Assembly: GCA_913775265.1 (NCBI GenBank)
Contig: CAJYJH010000098.1
Location: 1-57,530 of the forward strand
Direction: 5' to 3'
Source of the DNA: an uncultured Mucilaginibacter sp.
GTDB lineage: Bacteria > Bacteroidota > Bacteroidia > Sphingobacteriales > Sphingobacteriaceae
Length of the DNA stretch: 57,530 nt
Each line of letters starts with the position of its first letter. Position 1 is the stretch's first letter. The notes under the pieces were generated by a model. That model was not told where the DNA came from and did not search any database. It saw nothing but the letters and a program-made list of their open reading frames with translations. This document shows positions 34,241-42,060 of this stretch, in pieces. A program made the translations under genes and the position numbers.

Positions 34241-35242
34241 ATGAGAATTGCCATTAACGGATTTGGCCGCATAGGCCGTATATTTTTGCGTAACATACTG
34301 GCCCGCCCCGGCATCGAGGTGGTTGCCATTAACGATATAACCAATACCCGCACGTTGGCCCACCTGTTTAAATACGATACGGTACACCGTGGTTTTAAAG
34401 GCGAGGTCAATGCTGATGACGATCATCTTTACATCAACGGCAAGGCGATCAAAGTACTGTCGGAAAGTATACCTGTTAATTTGCCATGGCAAGAATTTGA
34501 GATTGATTTGGTAATCGAGTCGACGGGCAAATTTGCTTCGCTCGATGGTGCTAACCAGCATTTAACGGCAGGTGCTAAGCAGGTAATTCTGTCGGCGCCG
34601 GCAGGTGGCAAAACAGTGCCCACTGTAGTATTGGGTGTAAACGACGCTGAGATTGACCTGCGCTCGCGGGTGCTGTCTAATGCCTCATGTACCACTAACA
34701 ACGTAGCTGCGATGGTAAAAGTGCTCGAAGATAATTGGGGTATTGTTGAAGGGTATATTACCACAGTTCATTCCATGACGGGCGACCAGAACCTGCACGA
34801 TGCACCGCATAAAGATCTACGCCGGGCACGTGCTGCGTCGGCATCTATTATACCAACTACTACGGGTGCTGCCAAAGCCATTACTTCAATATTCCCGCAT
34901 CTGGATGGTAAATTGGGTGGCGCAGGTATCCGCGTTCCGGTGCTTAATGGATCATTGACTGACTTTACCTGCCTGCTCAAAAAGACTGCTACGGTTGACG
35001 CTATCAATGCAGCTTTTAAGCAAGCCGCTGATGGCGAAATGAAAACTATTTTAGAATATACTGAAGATCCAATTGTATCGACAGACATATTAGACAATCC
35101 GCACAGTTGTATATTTGATGCCCAGTTAACCTCTATTGTGGGTGATATGGTAAAAGTAGTGGGTTGGTACGATAACGAAATGGGCTACAGTAGCCGCCTG
35201 GCCGATCTGGTAGAGAAAATAGCAAGGTTACCAAAGGATTAA
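34241..35242 (+). CDS. gap: Glyceraldehyde-3-phosphate dehydrogenase, type I
   Basis: 333 residues, normal length. It converts glyceraldehyde 3-phosphate to 1,3-bisphosphoglycerate. NAD-binding MRIAINGFGRIGR at the N-terminus; catalytic Cys150 in SNASCTTNNVA; HSMTGDQNLHD and VGWYDNEMGYS downstream. The NAD-site residue after the second strand (AINDITNTRT) suggests NAD rather than NADP. pgk lies 600 bases downstream on the same strand, with an acetyltransferase gene in between, but pgk has its own promoter. Confidence 0.96.
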   Translation: MRIAINGFGRIGRIFLRNILARPGIEVVAINDITNTRTLAHLFKYDTVHRGFKGEVNADDDHLYINGKAIKVLSESIPVNLPWQEFEIDLVIESTGKFASLDGANQHLTAGAKQVILSAPAGGKTVPTVVLGVNDAEIDLRSRVLSNASCTTNNVAAMVKVLEDNWGIVEGYITTVHSMTGDQNLHDAPHKDLRRARAASASIIPTTTGAAKAITSIFPHLDGKLGGAGIRVPVLNGSLTDFTCLLKKTATVDAINAAFKQAADGEMKTILEYTEDPIVSTDILDNPHSCIFDAQLTSIVGDMVKVVGWYDNEMGYSSRLADLVEKIARLPKD

Positions 35243-35286
35243 AATCAAGATTTTAATCAGCTCACAGATTTAAGAACAACACATCA

Positions 35287-35721
35287 ATGGTAAAATTTAT
35301 ATCAAAGGATGATATACTGCCCATCCGTAACGAGATATTGAGGGAGGGTAAGCTTACTTTAGAGCAATGCCGTTTTCAAGGTGATGACAATCCGGAAAGC
35401 TTTCACCTCGGGTATTTTGACGGCGAGCAGTTAGTAAGTGTCGCCTCTTTTCATCCGCAATCTTACGGCGAGTTTGTAGGTAGAGGTTATCAGCTTAGAG
35501 GTATGGCTACTTTGAAAGCTTATCAAAGTAAAGGTTTAGGAACTCAACTGGTTAACTTTGCTATTGTTTACCTACGCGGACAAAAGGTAAACTACGTTTG
35601 GTGTAATGCCCGTAAAGTAGCGGCCAGCTTTTACGGTAATTTAGGGTTCGAGATTGTTTCTTCCGAGTTTGACATACCGGGGATTGGCCCGCACTATGCC
35701 ATGTATCTTAAAGTACAGTAG
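35287..35721 (+). CDS. GNAT-family N-acetyltransferase
   Basis: 144 residues. The acetyl-CoA-binding motif is QLRGMATLKAYQSKGLGTQL (R/Q-x2-G-x-G/A type), followed by VNYVWCNARKVAASFYGNLGFEIVSSEF, the typical end of the GNAT fold. Residues 1-60 include DGEQLVSVASFHPQ strands. The acceptor substrate cannot be inferred. It lies between gap and pgk, 44 bases after gap, and may be co-transcribed with gap. Confidence 0.88.
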   Translation: MVKFISKDDILPIRNEILREGKLTLEQCRFQGDDNPESFHLGYFDGEQLVSVASFHPQSYGEFVGRGYQLRGMATLKAYQSKGLGTQLVNFAIVYLRGQKVNYVWCNARKVAASFYGNLGFEIVSSEFDIPGIGPHYAMYLKVQ

Positions 35722-35803
35722 CATGTTTACAGGTTTTCGTCAAACTGATCATAGCTCGGGGTAAAGACTCTCAAAAGTTTCTTAGTGTAAATTGCACACT
35801 TTT

Positions 35804-35834
35804 TTGGTTATTGTAATTTTAATTTCTGAATTTG
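35804..35834 (+). promoter_or_regulatory. Candidate pgk promoter
   Basis: TTG (35804-35806), a 20-base spacer and TGAATTTG (35827-35834; one mismatch to TAnnTTTG) lie 25 bases before the pgk ATG. Confidence 0.5.
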
Positions 35835-35859
35835 GCAGCTCATTTGACGTGCTAACTTC

Positions 35860-37050
35860 ATGAAAACAATTGACCAATTAAACTTTGCCGGAAAGAAAGC
35901 CCTGATCAGGGTAGATTTTAATGTTCCACTGGATAAAGATTATAAAATAACCGACGATAACCGAATCACTGCAGCCCTGCCAACCTTGAAAAAGATTTTG
36001 GCCGATGGCGGTTCGTTAATATTAATGTCGCATCTGGGCCGTCCAAAAGAAGGCCCGACCGAAAAATACTCTCTTAAACACATCATCCCGCATTTGTCTG
36101 AACTTTTAGGCAAAGAGGTTCAATTTGCTGATGACTGTATTGGTCAGCAGGCTACCGACAAAGCCGCTGCACTTAAAGATGGCGAAGTGCTGTTGTTAGA
36201 AAACCTGCGTTTCTACAAAGAAGAAGAAAAAGGCGATAAAGACTTTGCCGAAAAGTTATCTAAACTGGGCGACGTTTACGTAAACGACGCATTTGGTACA
36301 GCCCACCGTGCGCACGCATCAACTGCGGTAATTGCACAGTTTTTTCCGGATGCTAAATACTTCGGTTATCTGATGGGTGCTGAACTGGAAAATGCCGAAA
36401 AAGTATTGAACGGTGCTGCTAAACCCTTCACTGCTATTATGGGCGGTGCTAAAGTAAGCGACAAATTATTGCTGATCGAGAACATGCTCGACAAAGTAGA
36501 TAACCTGATTATTGGCGGTGGTATGGCTTACACCTTTGCTAAGGCACAAGGTGGGAACATTGGTAAATCATTGGTTGAAGAAGATAAACAAGAGCTGGCT
36601 TTACAGCTCATCCAAAAAGCAAAAGATAAAGGTGTAAACCTGTTGTTGCCAACAGACTCGATTATTGCTGATGCTTTTGCTAACGAAGCAAATACCGACA
36701 CTGCTCCTAACAAAGACATCAAAGAAGGCTGGATGGGTTTAGATATCGGCCCTGAATCAATCAAGGCTTTTACCGAAGTAATTGAAGGTTCGAAAACCAT
36801 TTTGTGGAATGGCCCGATGGGTGTTTTTGAAATGGAAAAGTTTGAACAAGGTACCAAGGCTGTAGCCGAAGCAGTAGTAAAAGCTACCCAAAATGGTGCG
36901 TTCTCATTGATCGGAGGTGGCGACTCGGCGGCAGCTGTTTCAAAATTCGGCTTAAACGATGAAGTTAGCTATGTATCAACCGGTGGTGGCGCATTGTTAG
37001 AATATATGGAAGGTAAAGAGTTGCCAGGCGTTAAAGCGATCAACGAGTAA
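35860..37050 (+). CDS. pgk: Phosphoglycerate kinase
   Basis: 396 residues, normal length. It transfers phosphate from 1,3-bisphosphoglycerate to ADP. RVDFNVPLDKDYKITDDNRI and LMSHLGRPKEG are the substrate-binding N-terminal signatures. ENLRFYKEEEKGD and VYVNDAFGTAHRAHAS follow, and the C-terminal nucleotide site has LWNGPMGVFEM and IGGGDSAAAV. A T-rich hairpin terminator follows. Confidence 0.97.
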   Translation: MKTIDQLNFAGKKALIRVDFNVPLDKDYKITDDNRITAALPTLKKILADGGSLILMSHLGRPKEGPTEKYSLKHIIPHLSELLGKEVQFADDCIGQQATDKAAALKDGEVLLLENLRFYKEEEKGDKDFAEKLSKLGDVYVNDAFGTAHRAHASTAVIAQFFPDAKYFGYLMGAELENAEKVLNGAAKPFTAIMGGAKVSDKLLLIENMLDKVDNLIIGGGMAYTFAKAQGGNIGKSLVEEDKQELALQLIQKAKDKGVNLLLPTDSIIADAFANEANTDTAPNKDIKEGWMGLDIGPESIKAFTEVIEGSKTILWNGPMGVFEMEKFEQGTKAVAEAVVKATQNGAFSLIGGGDSAAAVSKFGLNDEVSYVSTGGGALLEYMEGKELPGVKAINE

Positions 37051-37080
37051 TTATCTTAACCACATATCGAACTTACAGGA

Positions 37081-37107
37081 GGCTGCTTTTACAAAGCGGC
37101 CTTTTTT
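37081..37107 (+). terminator. Terminator of pgk
   Basis: GGCTGCTTT (37081-37089) pairs with AAAGCGGCC (37093-37101, one T-G pair) and is followed by six T residues. Confidence 0.9.
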
Positions 37108-37134
37108 GTATGTTTAGATTTTTAATCCCTTATT

Positions 37135-39000
37135 ATGAAAATATTCTTATCCATCATTGGTGTTTTGGTTGTGTTCGCGGCCTTAGGGCAGCCCGGGGCT
37201 GGCGCCGCTGATGCTGCTTATGTAAAAGATCACTATACCAAATACGAGTACCAGATACCCATGCGCGACGGTAAAAAGCTGTTTACCTCGGTGTACGTTC
37301 CCAAAGATCAATCGAAGAAATATCCTTTTATGATGGATCGTACCTGCTACAGTGTGGCGCCTTACGGTACCGATAAATACAAACCCAGATTAGGTCCGTC
37401 TACCCAGTTTATGCAAGACGGTTACATTTTTGTTTATCAGGATGTGCGCGGCCGTTGGATGAGCGAGGGGATGTATGAGGAAATGACGCCCGAGCTGGAA
37501 GTGCACAAAACCAACAAGGATGTTGATGAAGGTACGGACACTTACGATACTATTGATTGGCTGCTGAAAAATGTAGCCAATAACAATGGTAAGGTAGGCG
37601 TATGGGGTATTTCATATCCCGGCTTTTACACCACTACGGCTTTGCTAAGCCGTCACCCTGCCTTGGTAGCTGCTTCGCCGCAGGCGCCCATTGCCGATTT
37701 ATGGCGCGATGACGGCTGGCACAACGGCACTTTTTTCCTGGCGGCCAATTTTGGGTTTTATCCGTTCTTTACCAATCGTCAGGACGATAAGCCAACGCAA
37801 CGCCGTGGTGCCCGGTTTGATATCGGTACCGAGGATGGCTACGATTTCTTTTTGAAGATGGGATCGATGCGTAACACTAACGTGAAGTATTTTAAAGATA
37901 CCATCAGACTATGGAACGAAATGATGGACCATCCGGATTATGATCAGCATTGGAAAGACCGTAACGTACTGCCTCACCTGCACGACATCAAAACAGCAAC
38001 GCTGGTTACCGGTGGCTGGTATGATGCAGAAGACTTATACGGTGCCATCAATACCTACAAAACGCTGGCTGCTAAAAATCCGAACACGCCGGTTTACTTT
38101 GCCATGGGCCCTTGGGTGCACGGCGGTTGGGCTGGTGGTTTAGGCGATCATTTGGGTGACGTTGACTTTGGCGGAGCTACGGCACCTTTTTATCGCGACA
38201 AAATTGAGTTCGCTTTTTTTAGTCATTATTTAAAAGGTACGCCGCTTGATTTGCCTAAAGTGTCGACTTTCGAAACAGGCACCAACCAGTGGAGAACTTA
38301 TAATGTATGGCCACCTGCGCCGGCTAAAGAGAAAAACTTATATTTTTTACCCGACGGTAAATTGTCTTTCACGGCTCCGTCTGCTGCTAAAGATACTTAT
38401 ACCGAATTTGTGTCCGACCCTAATAAGCCGGTTCCTTACTACGCCAAAAAGACCAACGATATGGAGCGCGATTATATGACCGCCGATCAGCGTTTTGCTT
38501 CGGCTATGCCCGGTGTAATTACTTACAAAACGGATGTGTTAACCGATGATGTAACCCTGGCCGGAAACATCTGGGCTAACTTAAAGGTGTCAACCACCGG
38601 TACCGATGCCGATTGGATAGTAAAGGTGATTGACGTTTATCCCGATACGGCTAAAAATAATAAATTCACTACAGCGGGCGTGCAAATGGCCGGTTACCAG
38701 CAAATGGTGCGCAGCGAAAGCATGCGCGGAAAATATCGTACCGGTGCTGATAAACCTACTGCTTTTGTACCAGGACAGGTAAGTCCGATAAACTTTGAAT
38801 TGCAGGATGTATTGCACACCTTTAAAAAGGGGCACCGTTTAATGGTACAGATCCAAAGTACCTGGTTCCCGCTTATCGACCGTAATACACAGCAATTTCA
38901 GGATATCATGAAAGCCAAGGATACTGACTTTAAAAAAGCTACTCACCGGGTATATACCTCTAAAGCGCATCCGAGCTTTTTGAAAGTACGTGTGATGTAA
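37135..39000 (+). CDS. Secreted CocE/NonD family alpha/beta hydrolase (X-Pro dipeptidyl-peptidase S15-like)
   Basis: 621 residues with an N-terminal signal peptide (MKIFLSIIGVLVVFAALGQP). The catalytic triad can be placed by motif: Ser160 in GVWGISYPGFY, Asp297 in GGWYDAEDLYG and His329 in GPWVHGGW. The C-terminal third is the galactose-binding-like jelly-roll typical of the family (VSTTGTDADWIVKVIDVYP). Family members are glutaryl-7-ACA acylases, cocaine esterase and X-Pro dipeptidyl peptidases, so the substrate is an ester or amide not determined here. It stands alone between pgk and a pair of hairpins. Confidence 0.88.
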   Translation: MKIFLSIIGVLVVFAALGQPGAGAADAAYVKDHYTKYEYQIPMRDGKKLFTSVYVPKDQSKKYPFMMDRTCYSVAPYGTDKYKPRLGPSTQFMQDGYIFVYQDVRGRWMSEGMYEEMTPELEVHKTNKDVDEGTDTYDTIDWLLKNVANNNGKVGVWGISYPGFYTTTALLSRHPALVAASPQAPIADLWRDDGWHNGTFFLAANFGFYPFFTNRQDDKPTQRRGARFDIGTEDGYDFFLKMGSMRNTNVKYFKDTIRLWNEMMDHPDYDQHWKDRNVLPHLHDIKTATLVTGGWYDAEDLYGAINTYKTLAAKNPNTPVYFAMGPWVHGGWAGGLGDHLGDVDFGGATAPFYRDKIEFAFFSHYLKGTPLDLPKVSTFETGTNQWRTYNVWPPAPAKEKNLYFLPDGKLSFTAPSAAKDTYTEFVSDPNKPVPYYAKKTNDMERDYMTADQRFASAMPGVITYKTDVLTDDVTLAGNIWANLKVSTTGTDADWIVKVIDVYPDTAKNNKFTTAGVQMAGYQQMVRSESMRGKYRTGADKPTAFVPGQVSPINFELQDVLHTFKKGHRLMVQIQSTWFPLIDRNTQQFQDIMKAKDTDFKKATHRVYTSKAHPSFLKVRVM

Positions 39001-39009
39001 TAAAAAAAA

Positions 39010-39047
39010 GCCCGTTTGTTTACTGATTGCTCAACTAACAAACGGGC
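39010..39047. terminator. Hairpin terminator after the CocE-like gene and yceH
   Basis: An 11-bp stem (GCCCGTTTGTT at 39010-39020 with its complement at 39037-39047) has a run of eight A residues on its left, giving a T-run for the minus-strand yceH transcript. It may also stop plus-strand transcription. Confidence 0.75.
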
Positions 39048-39092
39048 ACTTGCCAATACAAGATATATTCAAAAGTATCTTTTTGATAAATA

Positions 39093-39122
39093 GCCCGGCA
39101 GTGGCTGGCGACCCTGCCGGGC
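39093..39122. terminator. Second hairpin in the CocE-yceH convergent spacer
   Basis: GCCCGGCAG (39093-39101) with its perfect complement (39114-39122), followed on the plus strand by AAATAAAA. The T-run typical of a terminator is absent on this side, so function is uncertain. Confidence 0.45.
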
Positions 39123-39290
39123 AAATAAAAAGCCATCCATCAGCACATGTACTTGCTTTTGGTTTGGTATCGTTTTTTACGTGAGCTGCGCCAAATAGGT
39201 TGTGTTATTTTACAATTAGCTAAAGTTTAATAACGTCAGCTTAAAACAGAATAACAATTCGGTTAATATTTTATGCGCCAAGGCAGGTAA

Positions 39291-39959
39291 TTAGCCTAGC
39301 AACTCTTTCATTAATTTATCAAACTCCTGCCGCATAGTACTTAATTCTTCTTCTAGCTTAGCAACCCGTTGTTCTAGTGTAGTAACATTACTGGTCTGAT
39401 TAGAGGATGTATAAATGGTTTCTGTTTCATCATCTTCTGGTATTTCCAGTGTTTCGGCCAGTAAGTGCATGTAGCGAGCTTCTTTTTGGCCACTGCGCCT
39501 AGGTAATAAAGTCAAAAAGGGTACATCGCCGCTGCTAAGCTTTTCGAGTGTTTGTTGTACATCATCCAACGTTTCAAATTCATACAACCTGCCCGAGTTG
39601 GTATTTAACTCGCCCGGCGTTTGTGCGCCGCGTAACATCAACAAGCAAATCAGCGCTACCTCGGCCGGTATCACAGGAAATACAATAGCGAAATTGTGTT
39701 TATACTTAACTGCCCGGCTCGATCCTCCAGTAGCGGTCGATACTAATCCTTTCTTTTTTAAACTATCCAACGCCTTAACCACCGTATCATCATCGTACTG
39801 CACTACCGGTTTGCGCGACGATTTTTGATTGCATGCTGCCGTAAGGCTATTGATAGTCATGGGATAATAATCGGGCGTAGTGCGGCTTTTCTCCATTAAA
39901 GAGCCTAACACGCGTATTTCTTCGGCTGAAAGTTTGGGCAGGTTTTGTGAATAATCCAT
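39291..39959 (-). CDS. yceH: YceH family protein (DUF480)
   Basis: 222 residues. The N-terminal pattern LSAEEIRVLGSLMEKSRTTP and YYPMTINSLTAACNQKSSR is diagnostic of YceH/DUF480, a protein with two tandem winged-helix domains. A C-terminal coiled coil (TLEQRVAKLEEELSTMRQEFDKLM) is visible. Its molecular function is not established; in E. coli the gene neighbours mviM/murJ. Here it is divergent from the dcw cluster. Confidence 0.9.
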   Translation of the reverse strand: MDYSQNLPKLSAEEIRVLGSLMEKSRTTPDYYPMTINSLTAACNQKSSRKPVVQYDDDTVVKALDSLKKKGLVSTATGGSSRAVKYKHNFAIVFPVIPAEVALICLLMLRGAQTPGELNTNSGRLYEFETLDDVQQTLEKLSSGDVPFLTLLPRRSGQKEARYMHLLAETLEIPEDDETETIYTSSNQTSNVTTLEQRVAKLEEELSTMRQEFDKLMKELLG

Positions 39960-40186
39960 GCGCTAATATAAATAGGGGCAGCATAATTAATAACACAATG
40001 TAAGGGTTAATTCTGTGTAAACTGACTGTTACACGCCTGGCAGTGGTGTCGCTATGTCTAATCATCTCAAACTAAATAAATTAACTATTAAAAATCTCAT
40101 TATTGGTAAGGTAATTCACTATTATTTATTAAATTTTACTAAAAGTAAACTGGGCTAAGTCGCTAAGCAGTAGCGTGTTTTGGTTA
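39960..40186. other. Intergenic region between yceH and the MraZ operator
   Basis: AT-rich, with no gene, tRNA or strong hairpin recognised. The promoters of yceH (leftward) and possibly of the dcw cluster (rightward) must lie here or just to the right, but no exact TAnnTTTG box was found. Confidence 0.4.
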
Positions 40187-40258
40187 AGTGGGAAGAAAGT
40201 TTTGCACGGTGGGTGTTAATAACTTTTTAGTGGGAAAAAGTGGAGGAAAGTGGAAATT
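40187..40258 (+). promoter_or_regulatory. MraZ operator: three 10-bp direct repeats plus an upstream half-site
   Basis: AGTGGGAAAA (40229-40238), AGTGGAGGAA (40239-40248) and AGTGGAAATT (40249-40258) are contiguous repeats with exactly one helical turn spacing. A further AGTGGGAAGA lies at 40187-40196. MraZ of E. coli and Mycoplasma binds tandem GTGG-type repeats with about 10-bp period upstream of its own gene. The match supports autoregulation of the whole dcw cluster. Confidence 0.8.
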
Positions 40259-40299
40259 CTGTGTTACTTTTACATTCGAATTTTAGGATAGCTCTATAC

Positions 40300-40764
40300 A
40301 TGTCCCATTTTTTAGGTGAATTTGATTGTAAACTGGATGCCAAAGGGCGGATGATGATTCCGACGGGCCTCAAAAAGCAGCTTCCCGAAGCTGAGCGAGA
40401 GGGTCTTGTGATCAACCGTGGCTTTGAAAAGCATCTGGTAATCTACACCCGGAAAGAATGGGATAAGATAGTTGATGACCTGAGTAAGCTTAACCAGTAC
40501 GAAAAGAGAACGCGCGAATTTATACGCTACTTTACCCGTGGTGCCTCGGAGTTATCGCTCGACGCTTCGAACAGGGTGTTGTTGCCTAAGGCGCTGCTGG
40601 AATATGCAGGTATAAGTTCGGAAGTAGTGCTTTCGTGTCAGTTTAACAAAATAGAGGTGTGGGATCAGGCGGCGTATGATGAACAGATGGATAGTGCTCC
40701 AGAAAACTTTGCCAACCTGGCCGAAGAGGTGATGGGTGGATTAGGAAGGAGGGGTGATGAGTAA
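40300..40764 (+). CDS. mraZ: Transcriptional regulator MraZ
   Basis: 154 residues from ATG 40300; a GTG at 40240 is in frame but falls inside the operator repeats and adds residues foreign to the family. Two AbrB-like domains are visible: FLGEFDCKLDAKGRMMIPTGLK at the N-terminus and ASELSLDASNRVLLPKALLEYA in the second half. MraZ forms ring-shaped multimers that bind tandem repeats upstream of the dcw cluster and repress it. It overlaps rsmH by 8 bases. Confidence 0.95.
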   Translation: MSHFLGEFDCKLDAKGRMMIPTGLKKQLPEAEREGLVINRGFEKHLVIYTRKEWDKIVDDLSKLNQYEKRTREFIRYFTRGASELSLDASNRVLLPKALLEYAGISSEVVLSCQFNKIEVWDQAAYDEQMDSAPENFANLAEEVMGGLGRRGDE

Positions 40765-41659
40765 TTATCATCGGCCAGTGATGTTGCAGGAGTGTATCGA
40801 GGCGCTTGATATTAAGCCCAATGGTACTTATGTGGATGTGACCTTTGGTGGTGGCGGGCATTCGCGCGAGATATTGAAACACTTGGGCAGCAAAGGGAGA
40901 TTAATTGCTTTTGACCAGGATGCAGATGCACAGCAGAATTTGATTAAGGATGATCGTTTTGAGTTTGTTGACCAAAACTTTCGCTATCTCAAAAATTTTT
41001 GCCGCTTGCATGGCGCTATCCCGGTAGATGGTATACTGGCAGACTTAGGGGTGTCATCGTACCAGTTTGACCAGGCCGAACGTGGGTTTTCTATCCGCTT
41101 CGATGCTGAGCTAGATATGCGCATGAATCGCTTGTCGGAGTTAACCGCTCGCCAAGTAGTGAATACTTATAGCGAGGCGGATTTACATCGCATTTTTGGT
41201 ATTTACGGTGAAATCCAAAATGCTAAATCGCTGGCTAAAACTATAGTTACCGGTCGGTTAAACGCTGATATTGTAACGGTAGCTGATTTAAAGAATACCA
41301 TTTCGGGTTTAATACCCCGGGGTAAAGAAAATAAATACCTGGCCCAGGTTTTTCAGGCCTTGCGTATTGAGGTTAACCAGGAGTTGGAAGTTTTAAAAGA
41401 CTTTCTGGTTCAGTCGGCCGAAGTTTTAGGAACAGGCGGCCGGTTGGTAATCATGTCTTATCACTCGCTGGAAGACCGTTTGGTGAAAAACTTTATTGCT
41501 AAAGGTAAATTTAGCGGTGAGGTTGAAAAAGATTTTTTTGGTAATGACCAAAAGCCGCTGGATGCGGTAAGTCGGGGAGCGGTTACGGCCACTGCCGACG
41601 AGATAAAAGATAATAACAGGGCGCGTAGTGCAAAATTAAGAATAGCTGTAAAAAAATGA
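40757..41659 (+). CDS. rsmH: 16S rRNA (cytosine(1402)-N(4))-methyltransferase
   Basis: About 300 residues from ATG 40757, preceded by GGAAGGAGG at 40744-40752; GTG 40754 is a less likely start. It N4-methylates C1402 in the ribosomal decoding centre. Motifs: HRPVMLQECIEALDI, YVDVTFGGGGHSREIL (SAM site), ILADLGVSSYQFDQAERGFS and the late IMSYHSLEDRLVKNF. It overlaps ftsL by four bases (ATGA). Confidence 0.96.
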   Translation: MSNYHRPVMLQECIEALDIKPNGTYVDVTFGGGGHSREILKHLGSKGRLIAFDQDADAQQNLIKDDRFEFVDQNFRYLKNFCRLHGAIPVDGILADLGVSSYQFDQAERGFSIRFDAELDMRMNRLSELTARQVVNTYSEADLHRIFGIYGEIQNAKSLAKTIVTGRLNADIVTVADLKNTISGLIPRGKENKYLAQVFQALRIEVNQELEVLKDFLVQSAEVLGTGGRLVIMSYHSLEDRLVKNFIAKGKFSGEVEKDFFGNDQKPLDAVSRGAVTATADEIKDNNRARSAKLRIAVKK

Positions 41660-42060
41660 GTAACCGTTTACGTACAGAAATTCAGGAAGAAGAAGTTGAG
41701 AAGGAGCTGCTGATAGAGGAGCGCCCGGTGCCTGATACGCCCGAAAATTTAGTAACTAATTTACTCAGGAGAGGAGTGGTATCTACTGATGCGGTAACGC
41801 GTGCCTTGCCTTTTGTGTTTTTTTTAGCCCTGTTGGGTATGGTTTACATTGCCAACCGTCATCAGGCCGAAAACAACATTCGTAATATAGATAAGCTAAG
41901 TAAAGAGGTAAAAGAGCTGAGTTGGGATTACAAAACCACTAAAGCTGATATGGCTTTTAAAAGCACACAAACCGAAGTGGCTAAGCGGGTAGATACCCTG
42001 GGTATTACCGAACCTGTGCAGCCACCTCAAAAACTGGTAGATGCGGAGGTGGAGAGATGA
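41656..42060 (+). CDS. ftsL: FtsL-like cell-division protein
   Basis: 134 residues. A cytoplasmic acidic N-terminus is followed by one transmembrane helix (LPFVFFLALLGMVYIANRH, about residues 54-72) and a short periplasmic coiled coil (KLSKEVKELSWDYKTTKADM). Size, topology and position between rsmH and ftsI fit FtsL, which bridges FtsQ and FtsI in the divisome. Sequence identity in this family is always low, so the call rests mainly on context. ATGA overlaps join it to both neighbours. Confidence 0.85.
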   Translation: MSNRLRTEIQEEEVEKELLIEERPVPDTPENLVTNLLRRGVVSTDAVTRALPFVFFLALLGMVYIANRHQAENNIRNIDKLSKEVKELSWDYKTTKADMAFKSTQTEVAKRVDTLGITEPVQPPQKLVDAEVER

